Positions 49,914-62,200 of a DNA stretch of 64,000 nucleotides are shown piece by piece. The stretch covers positions 248,001-312,000 of the forward strand of contig OU342819.1 of the NCBI GenBank assembly GCA_910591455.2, in the 5' to 3' direction. Numbering within the stretch: the stretch's first letter is position 1; every line of letters begins with the position of its first letter. The notes beneath the pieces are model-generated. The model saw nothing but the letters and a program-made list of their open reading frames with translations, had not been told where the DNA came from and made no database searches. The translations under genes and the position numbers were made by a program. The DNA comes from Pholis gunnellus (Eukaryota > Chordata > Actinopteri > Perciformes > Pholidae).

Positions 49914-50905
49914 CAGTGGTTCTCAAACCTTTTCTGTCACGCACCACTTTGGAGGAAGAAAAATGTTCATGCCCCACCGCCCCAACACAATGGTAACAAA
50001 ATGGTCCATGTTGAACTATTATTGAAATAACAACATTTTGTGAGTCCTCCATCTGTACTTTTTCAAATAATAGAATAAAGAAAATTGCAATCACTTTCAA
50101 GTAAACCAGACTGCTCCATCAGACAAAAACAAATACAATGTGCAATCCCTTTGTTAGAACAATGCAAATAAAGTTCTATCTGTGCAAAAAACAACTAATA
50201 TTTGGCAAAAAAAAGCTTATTGAGGCTGCAATTAACCTGTTTTTCACTGAATATCTTTTCAAAATAACAATAACGTGCAACCTGTGAAAAACTAAACATG
50301 AGTGCAGATATGTGTGAGCCATATGCTCACACATATCTGGAGCATTTTATTTTAAATATGAGCTTTAAATTGTAGCATTCTGGTGAACTCTGAGAAGAAA
50401 ATTAAGTGATAAGACATTTACTTTAAGCAAAAAAATAATTTATTATTCAGTTATTAATCAGTATTTCAGCTCTATTATTATTAACCTTTAACATTTTTAG
50501 TCATATAAAAACAAAGATAGCAAGAGTAGCGAGAACCATCGCCTGTACAAATAAAGTGATTAGTTTTCATTACTGTATGGCTTCATATTAATTATACTGT
50601 TACTGTACAGCTGTCAGAATTGTGGCCAATCTTCCATTTGCAATTAATATGCATTGAATCCGGTTCAATTATTTAAATGGAAATGATAATCTACTCTGGC
50701 TAAGGTAGCTTATCAAGAGTAAAATAATAGCTGTGATTTAACTGCACGTGGGACTGTTGGGACCGGAAGTCCACTGTCTGTGGTCATCACAGTGAACAGT
50801 GTCTGCAGTGTGATGAGAGGGCAGTGAGCCCTTGTTGCTGTACTTTAACTCCTTGGAGCAGAGGCTGCATTTAGCATACCCTGCCTTATCGATGAATTTG
50901 AAACA
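49914..50905 (-). mobile_element. CAGTGGTTCTCAA hAT element, copy C
   Basis: It starts CAGTGGTTCTCAAACC at 49914 and is the reverse complement of copy A through the BED-finger segment, where both lose similarity near 50905. Confidence 0.85.
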
Positions 50906-50956
50906 CTGTGACAGCGGGAAGCTGTACTTCTCCCTTCACGTCTGTTTAGACCTCCA

Positions 50957-51040
50957 CCGGTCTCTACTGATATGAGGTATCGTAAAGCTCTGGGTGAACA
51001 CAGACGGCTACAGTATTTATTTCCTGATTCTACAATGCTG
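50957..51040. mobile_element. hAT TAGGGCTGCAAC family fragment
   Basis: It shares 'GGTCTCTACTGATATGAGG', 'GCTCTGGGTGAACACAGACG' and 'TTTCCTGATTC' with 43055-43135. Confidence 0.65.
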
Positions 51041-51059
51041 GCAGCCTCGTGGGGAGGGG

Positions 51060-51435
51060 AGGGGGTATGGAGCTAAATCCAGGTCAAAAGTTTTGTTCAT
51101 TTGAAAAAAAAATCTGAACCTGAAAGTTCAAGTTGTGGTCTTGAACATTGAAAAATACAGCAACGTATTCAAAATAAAAATAAGTGAATGAAATTTTTTT
51201 TTGGGTTGAATATCATTTTGATTCAGTTCTAGAATTATTTTGAATACATTTTTTTTTTTCGTTTTTCACTTTCACATATTTGAGTTCTTATGTTTTCAGA
51301 TTCAAATCTTTTTTTTTTCGGTTTCAAATCTTTTTTTTTCGGTTTCAAATCTTTCTTTTTTTTCGGTTTCAAATCTTTTTTTCACTTTCAGATCTTTTTT
51401 TTCAGTTCAGACTTTTGACCCTGATCTAGCGTGGG
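51060..51435. repeat. Short palindromic element with T-rich tandem core
   Basis: The ends form an inverted pair: 'CCAGGTCAAAAGT' near 51078 and 'ACTTTTGACCCTGATCT' near 51412. About 51300-51400 holds four units of a TTTTTTTCGGTTTCAAATC-like 23-27-bp repeat. It may be a MITE with an expanded core. Confidence 0.6.
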
Positions 51436-52095
51436 GGGCGTGGTATCAACTGAGAGGGGCGTGTCATCATGAGTGACAGCATAACAAAGAGGCCTATTCA
51501 CTTTTAAAAGTAAGTATTGGGTTTCAACTCACTCGAATGTCACCGATACTAATGTTAAAGCAAAATAAGAGGTCTTATAACATCACGTGTGTTAAAGTGA
51601 TCGGTTAAGTTACTTGACGTTAGTAACTGACAAGCTAACTAACGTTAGCCGCTGCGCTAGTAGCGGCAGCTCGTCTGCTTGCATCCGACCGTAGTTAGCC
51701 TTGTAAAGTAACTTTTCATAACTCAAACCTCAGAGGTTGAATAATATCTTACTGAGATTGTGACGATTTTACAGATGATTTCTACTTCATATCATGTACA
51801 TAAACGGACTAACAGAAGCTCAGGTAGACAGGTTGTGAACCTGAAATATCACTTTAAGTCCGGTAACGTTATAAACTTTGAGATTAATTACACGAATACA
51901 CTGAATTTGAGTATTTTGCTAATTTTGTTCTTGTTGTGTTACAGCAGGGGTCTCAAGGCCTGCGGTAATGTAACTAACCTTAAGTACAAGATGGTCAAAT
52001 GGAGATATTACAAATGGACTAATGTCTTCATTCAAAGCTACGGTTGCTGAATGTTTGTCCATCGTTCTCCCCTCAGCTCCTGGCTCTCTGTAACA

Positions 52096-52640
52096 CAGGG
52101 GTCTCAAACTCATTTTCACTCTGGGCCACATCAGCATCACGGTCGTCCTCAAAGGGCCGGTTGTAAATGTAAGACTGTGTAAATGTAACTACTCCTAACA
52201 TATTGGTAAATAACTGTCTCTGAATTTAATTATTGTTTATTCAAGTGTAAAAATATTGTACATGCAGTTATATAAATGTAAACATATATTTAAGCGCATT
52301 TCTGTTATTATAACTTAAATTTAAGAAACCCACATTACTCTATCAAACTTTTAAAGAAAATAGCAAAGTGTTGAGGCTGAAGTTTCTGGAGGAATCGCAA
52401 GGCCGCTGCCATGTTTACTTCTTACTGCGCAGGCACATCAAAAAGTAACTGGATTTGGTCGAAATTCAAAACAGTATTTAACTAAATGATAACAACTGTA
52501 AACTGATGATGACAAATACAAACTCAAATACACTATCAATAGTATGTTCTCGAGAGCAGAGACCACGTGCATCCACCTCACTCACAGGTCCAGTCTAGCC
52601 AGGTGCTGAAAAACGAGGGGAGATATGGTCTGAAGAAAAC
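52096..52640. mobile_element. hAT-like fragment (CAGGGGTCTCAAACTCA)
   Basis: It begins CAGGGGTCTCAAACTCATTT, followed by GGGCCAC and GGGCCGG, a layout common in fish hAT elements. A related 'CAGGGGTCTCAA' occurs at 51943. The right limit is approximate. Confidence 0.5.
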
Positions 52641-54890
52641 TCCCTAAAACATTGTTCTTTATATCTCCTGAAAGTCGGAAAGTGTCAAAGCTGTCCCAAA
52701 ACGTTGGAAACAGATGTCCGGGTCAATCAGTGATTAGCTGTAGTCGTGTTGTTCCCTCCTTGTATCGATCCGTCATCGCTCCGCTTTCTGGCAGGACTTC
52801 TGATAAGCCCTCATGGTCATCTTGACCAGTTCCTCTGCGACCACTTCCTGTCTCTGGTCCTCGACCCTTATATGGTCGTGAAGAGCCTGCCCCCTGCATT
52901 CCTCACTCACCCTGTCTCCCCTGCTCTCTCTGCCTCATGGCTCAGAACCCCCATACCTATGTGACTGTACTTTGGTTCAATACTTCCAATGATTATGTTT
53001 AAGACTCCTACAAGTAAACTTATAGCAAACATATAATATCTTCCATAAGTAAACATCCTGTAAACCTATTATACATTCCATAAGTAAATATATTGTGACT
53101 CTTAACATAATTTTCATTCTTATCATTGTGAAACTTTTATTCACCACTAGGGGTGTTATAAATTCTCCTAAATAATGCTTTTAATACTTAAATTCTTCAC
53201 AAAAGACAAATATCAAACACAAGTTATTACATTAACTTTGTTCAATGCTTAAAATTCTTTCAAGGGTGCGTTTGCACAATCCCAGGTGAAGTATTTCATG
53301 TGTTGTAAAGCCACGTTTAAAGTAGTCTTCAATGTACTCACAATACATTTCCATTTCAAATGTAGAGTAACCAGCCAAAGAGCTGCTTCTATGACTGTGT
53401 TTAAGTATCTCATTATTTAGAGATACAGATATAGTATTTAATAATAAATGCACATACATGTACCAATATATGCATGGACCGACCACCGTGCGCTTGGCAT
53501 TTATTATTATTTCAGATGAGTCTGCAAAATATTAAACTGACGGTGCTGAACACTTGGACCTTCACGCAATCCCAAGTTTTTAACAAATCACGATTAACAG
53601 ATTTCACACTGACAGATTGTTTTATATCTTTAAATCTGTACATATCAGTTTGTTTTAATTGTTACCTTGTCCGGCTATGTTGTTCTTGTTTGAAGCAGTC
53701 AGGGTATGTTTATTTCTGTGCATATTGACAGTAGCAAAAATGTGTATGTGCATACACTTACTTGGCCAAACTGTTATAGTTTTGAAGGAGCTAATGACTA
53801 CATTTAATGTGTCAAAATGATGCACTGTCATCGTCTTTTGATAGGACAAACTATGTTCGCTAAACTAACAATCATGGCTGCACTCAGAGTGGTATGCCAT
53901 TCATATCAGTGGTAAATGCCGTTGTATATCAGAGTGGTATGCTGTTCGTATCAGTTTCTTATACTGCTGGATCAGAGTGGTGTGCCATTTAGCTATAAAT
54001 AAGTAGATAGATAGATAGATAGATAGATAGATGTAGATATTGCCAGGAATTCCTGGTTAATATTCTGCAACCTTTATTTAATGCGTAGTCGTGTTCAACC
54101 ATTACATTTGGTTAGTTGGCTCAAAAGTTCTGTTATTGATTAGTCAGACTTGCTACGGTGGCTTTATACTCCGTTGGAGCAGGCGCGGCATACTACTCCA
54201 GGGATCGGTATATGCCGCTGGATCACAGTGGCATACCATCGGCCACTTTTCAATATCGGAACCCCTCCAGATTTTTCTGTGACATTTAGAAAAAATCTTT
54301 CAATAACAGCTAATGTTCGTTAATGCCACCTCTGCCCTACATGCCAAACAAATGTATCTGAGCTGGTGCCCCACTGTATGCCCTTCTTTTTTTTCACCAA
54401 TGCTACTTCGACAAAAAACGTTTCCTGACTCTGGAGACATAAGTCCTGAATGGAGGGCAGATTGGGGCCCTTGATTTTTTCTGCAGACCTGACTGTCTGC
54501 TGTTGTCTGTTTCTGTGTGTTTGGTGGCTGATCCAAACCAAAAAAATCAACTGCAAAGAGACATCCAATGACCACAAAGACACACCAAAACCAAAGACTC
54601 ATGCGTCACAACTCCACAGAGAATCAAAAAGAACGGACTGAATGATCACAGTGCTGTACAGTATGGTGATAGGAGACCATTCTGAAGTCTACTGTTATCT
54701 CCGCAGCCTTGAGAGTGTTCAGCTCATGGTTGTTCTGACCACATGTTCAACCTGCCATCTGTATGCTGGATACCCGCCTTGTTGTTGAGATGGCTGTAAT
54801 GTGTGTGGCTGCCCTGTAGGTGGAGACTGGATCCTGCTGGACCTTCAGGTGGGAGGAGGCTCTGAGGCTTTGTTGTTATAGTAAAGGCTC
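52641..54890. other. Intergenic DNA, no gene; small repeats
   Basis: An (AGAT)n microsatellite lies at 54005-54032. 'CAGAGTGGTATGC'-type motifs recur at 53885-53990 and 54225. No gene is supported. Confidence 0.55.
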
Positions 54891-54894
54891 AACC

Positions 54895-55044
54895 GCGGTC
54901 AGCGTATTCCCTCACCGGGTCACGCTTCTTCGGTTCAGCTTTCAGCGGTGCAAAGACAGTTAGTTGGGCAGAAAATCGCGGATTTTATTTTTGGAGTTTC
55001 AAGAAAAGAACGGAGAGAAGGCGACGGAAAGCAACCACAGAGAG
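54895..55044 (+). other. Probable non-coding first exon and promoter of the semaphorin gene
   Basis: A GC-richer stretch ends CCACAGAGAG with a strong donor GTAAGATCA at 55045. No coding frame starts here. Its position 4 kb before the signal-peptide exon fits a class 4 semaphorin 5' UTR. It could belong to another transcript. Confidence 0.45.
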
Positions 55045-55364
55045 GTAAGATCACTTATGATAACTGACACATGTTCCTCATCAGTTAGATGAGTGCTGTG
55101 TGCCTCGATTTAGTTTTACGGCGTCCTGTTGCACAAAGGAAAAAGGACTCCTTCTGAGTACAAGCCCCATCAAGGTGAAGCAACGGCAGCGAACATTTAC
55201 AGCACGAAACATCAAACCAATAGCGGAGGGATTGTGTTGTGATAGTGATCGCAGCCGGACTGAGCTGAACTTTGGACTTTACCACGTGTTTGGTTTAGAG
55301 GTGATTGTTAACTGCCTCTGTGTTTAGCCGAAATGAAACGATCTTAGTTCCGGTCTGCTACGCA

Positions 55365-56218
55365 CAGAGATGGGCAAAAATACATCAAAATGTATTTTGA
55401 TACAAAATACAAAATACCCCCAAATAAATGTACAACAACAAAATACAAAATACTGGTGCCAGAAAATGTAACAAAATACATGTATTTTGTATTTAAAATA
55501 TAGGAAATACTTTTTTCTGGATTTTCCGTTTTCTCACAATTTGGTATAGCAGAGCATTCAGGTTTATATAATGTACACAAAGCTCTGGTGAACCCCACAA
55601 AAAGGAAGAACAGTCACAGAATGTCAGTGTAACTAAGCAAAGCTATTGAAAGACAACAACTTGATTGATTATGTATATATATATTTGTATTAATGGGACT
55701 TAACAGCCCATAAACTTTGGCTTTGTATCAACAAGAAAATATTCATCACATATGAAATACAAGCTCCCAATCTCCCTCTTCCTATAGCTAGCTACTCCAC
55801 TGATAAGTTAACTTGCTAAACACTGGCTATGCACTAGACAGCATGCTAGCGTCATTAGCATCGATCGCTAGCTTGATATTATAACCATCACCATGTATAT
55901 ACAATAGGCTATGTAGCCAGACCCAGACATAAATTATACATCAAGCTAGTTGACATCTGTCACTCTCAGATACAATATTTAACTTGACAGACAATCCGTT
56001 GAATTTGAAGATCTGAAGACTGAACTCGTGAACTGTTTTTTGATTCGTGGAGAAAGTATTTTGAGTATTTTAAATACAAAATTACTCCACTCTAAAGTAT
56101 TTTGTTACAAATTACGTTAGATTTTTAATCGGCCCTATCAAATACAAATTACAAAATACTCAAAAGTATTTGAAATACGTATTTCAAATACAAGTAATAG
56201 AAATACTGCCCATCTCTG
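55365..56218. mobile_element. Non-autonomous hAT, CAGAGATGGGCA family, copy 3 (854 bp)
   Basis: It has the same ends as copies 1 and 2. The exact 8-bp duplication GCTACGCA lies at 55357-55364 and 56219-56226. It lies 0.3 kb downstream of the presumed semaphorin first exon. Confidence 0.95.
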
Positions 56219-57439
56219 GCTACGCACGTATGTAGACTGGCTCCATTGTAGCCTCACAGTGTGCCTGCACACATATACATGACAGCTAAGTCAACAAAGC
56301 CGAAGCTAAGATGGATAACATACAGCACCCACCCACACGTCTGTTAGTTGCTGATGTGTAGTGGAGCTGCTTTACTGGACTGTAATTGAAAGGTGTTTGA
56401 AATGTCACCTCCCTCATGTAGTAAGTAAGGTTAGTGTGGACAACACATGGGTTGGTGGCAGATGTTGTCCCTTTTTAAATTGTACCTGTCTGTCGACATG
56501 CGTGACATATTGCTTATTAGCATGCATGTGAAGTTGATATATGCCATACAGATTTCCAGCAGCAGAAGAGCTGCATACCAATAGTCCACGGTTAAACATG
56601 ACAGTGAAAAAGTTTGTATGAAGAAACGTACTCAAGTTAGTTTAATTATGTTTAGAATGTAGTGCACGGGAAGAAGTGATTGATAAGGCAAATGAGTGCT
56701 GAGTGCGTTCCATTACCCATACGACCAAAGTATTTAGTTTGGTCGCATTTTGCAGAATGCAAGCCAACATGCTTTTCTGGCCATTCTGACCCCCAATCCT
56801 CTGTGCAGCACAAACACATGAGCGCTCATTGACAGCTCTCTGATGGACTGCAACAAGACGGTCAAAGTTAAAGGTACAATGTTATGGCAAATTAGTATAC
56901 CAAATTGTATGTATTCTGCATGAAATAGTAAGTACTTTGTAAGGGCAGCTTCAGTATGTACTTAAAGTAAAAGGAGAAAGTATGCGATTCAGAACACAAA
57001 CAAAGAAAATTGTATCCATTTGGGGCGTCCTGGTAGCTGAAGGGTGAAAGCACACCCAGCCTGGGACCTTAAACCTTTCGCATTTCCCAGTTTGTACATT
57101 ATTGAATCCTTTCCTCGCATCTTAGTCCTGTCCACGAGAGACCACTGCTGAGGAGGCGAGGAAGAGACGCAAGGAGAGAGGAGACGAGGCAACAAGCAAT
57201 TAACAAATGCTTGTAACAAATGAGACATTGTTGCCTCGGAGCTGTCCTTTTAAAGCAATCTCAATTGAATATGACGTGTGTCACAGCTGCATCAGCTGTC
57301 CATTGTTTTGTCACCGCAGTATTTTATGATCCCTGTCAGATGACTATAACAGTGTTCATGACAAGTTATACATTTACTATGAATTCATGTCATAAAGTGG
57401 CACGATGTGACAAGAATGTACGGATGTCGCACATATACA

Positions 57440-57660
57440 ACAAACAGCGATCTTTCACAGGAGACCGCTGTTTGTTCCCCGTGTCAAACCAGAAGTCAAT
57501 GTTGATGTTTTTGTCATATAACTTGCGTATTTCAGTAAACGCACTTCCGAGGTTATTTTAACCCAAACGACAATATTTTCCTAAACCTAACCAAGTCACT
57601 TTGTTGCCTAAAGCTAACTGAGCTGCTTCCTGGGAAAAGACATGAAAAATGCTGAGTCAT
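57440..57660. repeat. Dispersed repeat (TTGTTGCCTAAACCTAAC type)
   Basis: It shares 'GAGACCGCT', 'TTTCCCCGTG'-like and 'CCTAAACCTAACCAAGT' phrases with 30590-30750. Confidence 0.5.
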
Positions 57661-58017
57661 TTTTCGTACGATATCATATGCACCGTTGTATGAGGATACA
57701 TTGCACAATTATAGTATAGCGCTCCGTCAAAATGTTATAATTCTCCATTATCAATCGGTTGTAGGTCCAGGGTCCAGTTACCATGGCGGCTGGGCCCGGG
57801 GCCTATTAGTGAGCCCTGTAGCGCCTCGTACTGTTCTAACCTTGTTATCCCTTATATTTTTATTGTGTACATTCAATTCAGCTATTATAATCGAGCAATG
57901 TATCCTCATACAACAGTGCATATGACAGGACCCTACTTGTATGAATTCATGTCCCATTAATGCTCATTACTAACTTTGTTTCTTCCCCGGAGTCTTTGTG
58001 CTTTCTCTCCTCACAGG

Positions 58018-58525
58018 TTTCCATGGATCGTGGGTTTATCTGGACCCTAGTCCTGCCGGACACCCACTGCTATCATTAGTAGTCACATTGCTATTACTAT
58101 TACCGATACCATTCCTGCTTTTGCTGTCATTGTTATTCTACTATATCCACTTCTGCTGTTTTTATTCGTAGTCGTAATTTTTCCATCATTATTCTCCTTA
58201 CTACTCTCACTATATGAATAATTAATGTTGTATGCATTGAATGAGTTGTAACTCTGTTGTGTTGTTCATTGTGTAGACATGACATCTATCACACTTGATA
58301 GAGGATCCTCCTCTGTTGCTCTCCCTAAGGTCTCTTCCTTTTTTTCCTCCCCGTTAAAGGTCTTTTGGGGGAGTTCTTCCTGCTCCGATGTGAGGGTCAT
58401 GTGAGGGTCATGTGAGGGTCATGTGAGGGTCATGTGAGGGTCATGTGTACAGACTGCAAAGCCCTCTGAGGCAAATTTGTAATTTGTGATGTTGGGCTAT
58501 ACAAAATGAATTCAATTCAATTCAA
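58018..58525 (-). repeat. Dispersed teleost repeat (copy 2, inverted)
   Basis: It is the reverse complement of the 25375 repeat and ends in AATTCAATTCAATTCAATT. It contains the 11-bp array at 58390-58444. Confidence 0.75.
58390..58444. repeat. 11-bp tandem repeat, five units
   Basis: GTGAGGGTCAT is repeated five times without change. The copy of this repeat at 25375 has the corresponding 'CCTCACAT' only once. Confidence 0.95.
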
Positions 58526-58807
58526 TTAGTCTACAAGATGTGCCTGGAGCAATGCACAGCAGTAGGATCAGGAATAAGAATTCACAAAAGAAGCACATGA
58601 AATATACAGAATCTATGCTGTATATAATGAATTCTAAGTTCCACTATTTAAACATGTCTACTACAAATCATTATGCAGAGTGTGTGAATTGAAACAGATT
58701 GTGCTCTCAAATCATCGGCTTTAATGCTTCATTTTTTCAACATCAATGACATCATAAGTGATTTAGGTTGTGAATAGTAAGGTACTTACCTTACTGTGTG
58801 TGTACAA

Positions 58808-58990
58808 ATGTGGGCAACTGTGGCTCAGTGGAGAGCAGGGTCCTTCAATCAAAGGATCGGCGGATCCCCGGCATGTCGATGTGTCCTTGTGCAAGACACT
58901 TAACCCCAAAAATTGCTGACTAGGTGTGTGTGTGAATGTCAGTTAGTCCTGATGGGAAGGTGGCCTAGATAGGCGCTATACAAGCACAGT
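58808..58990 (+). repeat. tRNA-related SINE-like repeat
   Basis: It opens 'CTGTGGCTCAGTGGAGAGC', with 'GGCGGATCCCCGG' 35 bp on (A/B-box-like), and continues 'GTGTCCTTGTGCAAGACAC'. Same family as 11270-11570. Confidence 0.6.
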
Positions 58991-59262
58991 CCATTTAATC
59001 ACCACTGAGCAGTGGATGCAGTTCTGATGGTAATGTACCATTGGGAACACTGTAACATGTGACACACATACATGTCTGTCTCTCTCTGTGTGCCTGTCTT
59101 AGATCCAGTGATGATCAGTTTTAGAAAGCAAAGTTTGTGGCTTCAGCTACAATCTACACCCCTCCTAACAAGTCTCTGACACTGGATGAACACTAGACCC
59201 CGCGCTCGCTCTCTGGCCTTAGATGTAATTGAGATCAGACTCAGATCCTCATTCCTGCTGTA

Positions 59263-62200
59263 ATGGAGAATCCCAGCCTGCTGTCCCTCACTGTGGCCTT
59301 GCTGGGTTTTCTGAGCCCATGTCTGACAAAACTGACACCCAGAGTCTCCTTTCCTATGGGTGAGTAACGTTTATCCTGTTGACAAACTTAAACATACTTC
59401 AAAGTAGTATTGTTAACAGGGCAGTGCAAATGTTTTATGAAGTAGTACATTGTGTTTTGTCACTTTTAGACTGATGATAGCACATGTTGGTAGTTAGGGT
59501 ACAGGTGAGAAGATGAAAACAAATCAGCAAGTCCAGTTGGAAGGCTTATGAGACACGGATACACTGCACAGCAGTTTTTACACCTATGAAGAAAGATTTC
59601 TTAACTCTGGAATTGGTGCTAGCAATAATCTAAATCATAACACTTGACAGTTAAAGAGCAGAATCAGTAAGCTGTCATGATGTGCATACAAGGTATTACA
59701 CCTAGTAAATGCACTTGCATATATTTTATTTAAAAAGATAATACTGTATGTCAGTGTTATTGATCATTGACTGATAATGATTCACCAGAGTATATGAACA
59801 AATATGACTTAAATGAGATATTTAGGGATGTTTGACATGTGGACAATGGATTTTCTGTGCAAATAAGCAGATTGTTTACAGCCTGCTTACATGTGGATTA
59901 TTCTAATTGTCTGGGGTTTTGAATTGAATGAAATAACCTAATTTCAGTGTTAACTGCTGTGAAACAATAGGTATGCCTGGGAGACATCTCACCCGCTTCA
60001 GTAGCCATGATGTCAGCAACACCACCACACTGCTGCTCAGTGAGGATGGAGACATGCTGTATGTAGGAGCCCGGGATGCTGTGTTAGCACTGGATGTTAG
60101 CTACAAGGACGCCATCATACTGAGGAGTAAGGTGGGGAATTTAGAAAGTCATCAGTACTTACGTTACTAATCACTTTTCCAAAATCTTGAATTTATGTAG
60201 CCAATGCTATATATTTTGATGCAAAGAAAGAAGATGAAAGCAGCTGAACTGTAAGTCTAAGCCATGAAAGTAGTTCACTTGTCACTTGACAATTCAGCAC
60301 TGAAAGGGAAGAAGTGAAAGCAGTTATACATAATTTAAAGAGAAGGAGAAGTGGAAGTGCTGTAGAGTGTAATACTGTGTTCCTACCAAATGCGTATTCA
60401 ACTTTTGACTTGTGCTATTTTTTCCGTGGGATCATTTGTGTAACAGTTCAGAGCAGTTTTGATACCAACGTTTCTTTCTACTATTTCTTTCTGTCATCAG
60501 CCATGGCTGAAATAAACACTATTGCTGCTTTGTACCTGTTGGGGAAGTCCTAGATACATCGGAAAATTAAACAAAGTTGTGTCTGGGTTCATAACATCAT
60601 CTGGAGGCTTTTCACCGAACCTGTATTCACTGTATCGGATCAAAAAAGATGCCAAAACAACTACATCATGACACAGATTTGAAAAAGTCTGAATTCACGC
60701 TGTGTCAGGTCTGTCTGCAAGACGACATGCTACATTTTTTTTTAAATGCTTGTTTTCTGAATGGAGTTTGCATCCTTCAGTGCTAGGCTATGCTAACATT
60801 GCAACTTCTCCATCAACACTCAAAATAATGTCATCTAGGCATTAATACCGCAGCGACAATATTGTTTGTACCATACAGTCTGGTTTATAGGTAGAAATGT
60901 ATACACAGTATAATATATTATAGAGTTTCATCCGATTTACAAATGATGAGGTCATCCTGTAGAGCTCTGGGTGCCCACAGATGACTCCAATAATCTTTTC
61001 CTTCATTTCTGATTCACCAATGTCAACTTTTCTATCAGTGACAACAGGATAATCTCAACACCGATAGACTTTCGTGACACAGCGTCACAGGAATTTCTCG
61101 CTCGATTTGATGAATTGTGTCTATTAGTGTCTTTGCATCGGTTTCGTATGTAATAATGTAGTGTGACACTAGCGGTGTGACACTAGCGGTGTGACACTAG
61201 CGGTGTGACACTAGCGGTGGTACCCACACGGAGTCAATAGAAAGAGACAGATTCTTATCCTGGTTGCTCTTAGTGGTTGTAAATTGAACTTGCGGTCCTA
61301 ATTCCATTTCCCCATCGTAATAAATCCACAGACAGAAGGGAAAGAACAGGGAAGCGAAGGGACAGTCAATGGGAGAAAGAGACGCAAGCCTCAAACGGCT
61401 GCAGTGTCACTGCAGTTTTATAAGAAACACTTTTCTCACACGTTTGTTTGTTGCCAAAATCAGAATCAGATAAGAAGATAGATATCAAAATCTCTGCTTG
61501 TCACAATTCAATTTGTTTTCCATGTTTGGTGTTTAGCTTTACTTCAGCAGTCTTCATGAGGATTTGATAGATTTTTTTAACTGAAATGATTCTGAAACAT
61601 GTTTCAAATGACTCTTCTGCCTCGAAGAGAAATTATGTAAATGATAAGAAAAAGTGTGTTGCATCCCTTTTGATTTTCACAGCTATTTTAAAAACAGACA
61701 AACAAAATCCAGACCTGCCACATGTATATGTATGTTCTACTAAATCAACCCCCCCACTCCTGAATAATAACTATAGCTTTGTAATGGAAAATATAATGTG
61801 TCATTGTTGGTTAAGATGGATGTAAATCTTAGCTGCTCTTCGTCTTTCAGCTGGACTGGAGCCCTTCAGAGCAAGACATTGAGCAATGTTCCATGAAAGG
61901 CAAGAAAATGGCAAGTAGTTGCTTTGTAGTGATCCTATGCACTAATTACACTCCAAGGATCAAAATATCTCCTATTAACTTAGCAACCAAACAAGTCAAG
62001 GCTGTAAGTAACATACAGCTACAAATTGCATTTCCTTTAATGAGCAGAGTAAGCACAAGGAAGTTGCTGTTTATGTTTGATGAGCAACATGTCTCATCAT
62101 TTTCTTCTTAGTACGAAGCAGACTTTGACAAGAGATTTACTCAATCCAATCATTGCTGTACTTTCTGAAACATGTAAGTTGAAGTCCTTGTGTTGTGATC

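Noticed and set aside
58808..58990. Functional tRNA gene
   Set aside because: A- and B-box-like motifs are present but no cloverleaf can be drawn; it fits a SINE-like repeat.
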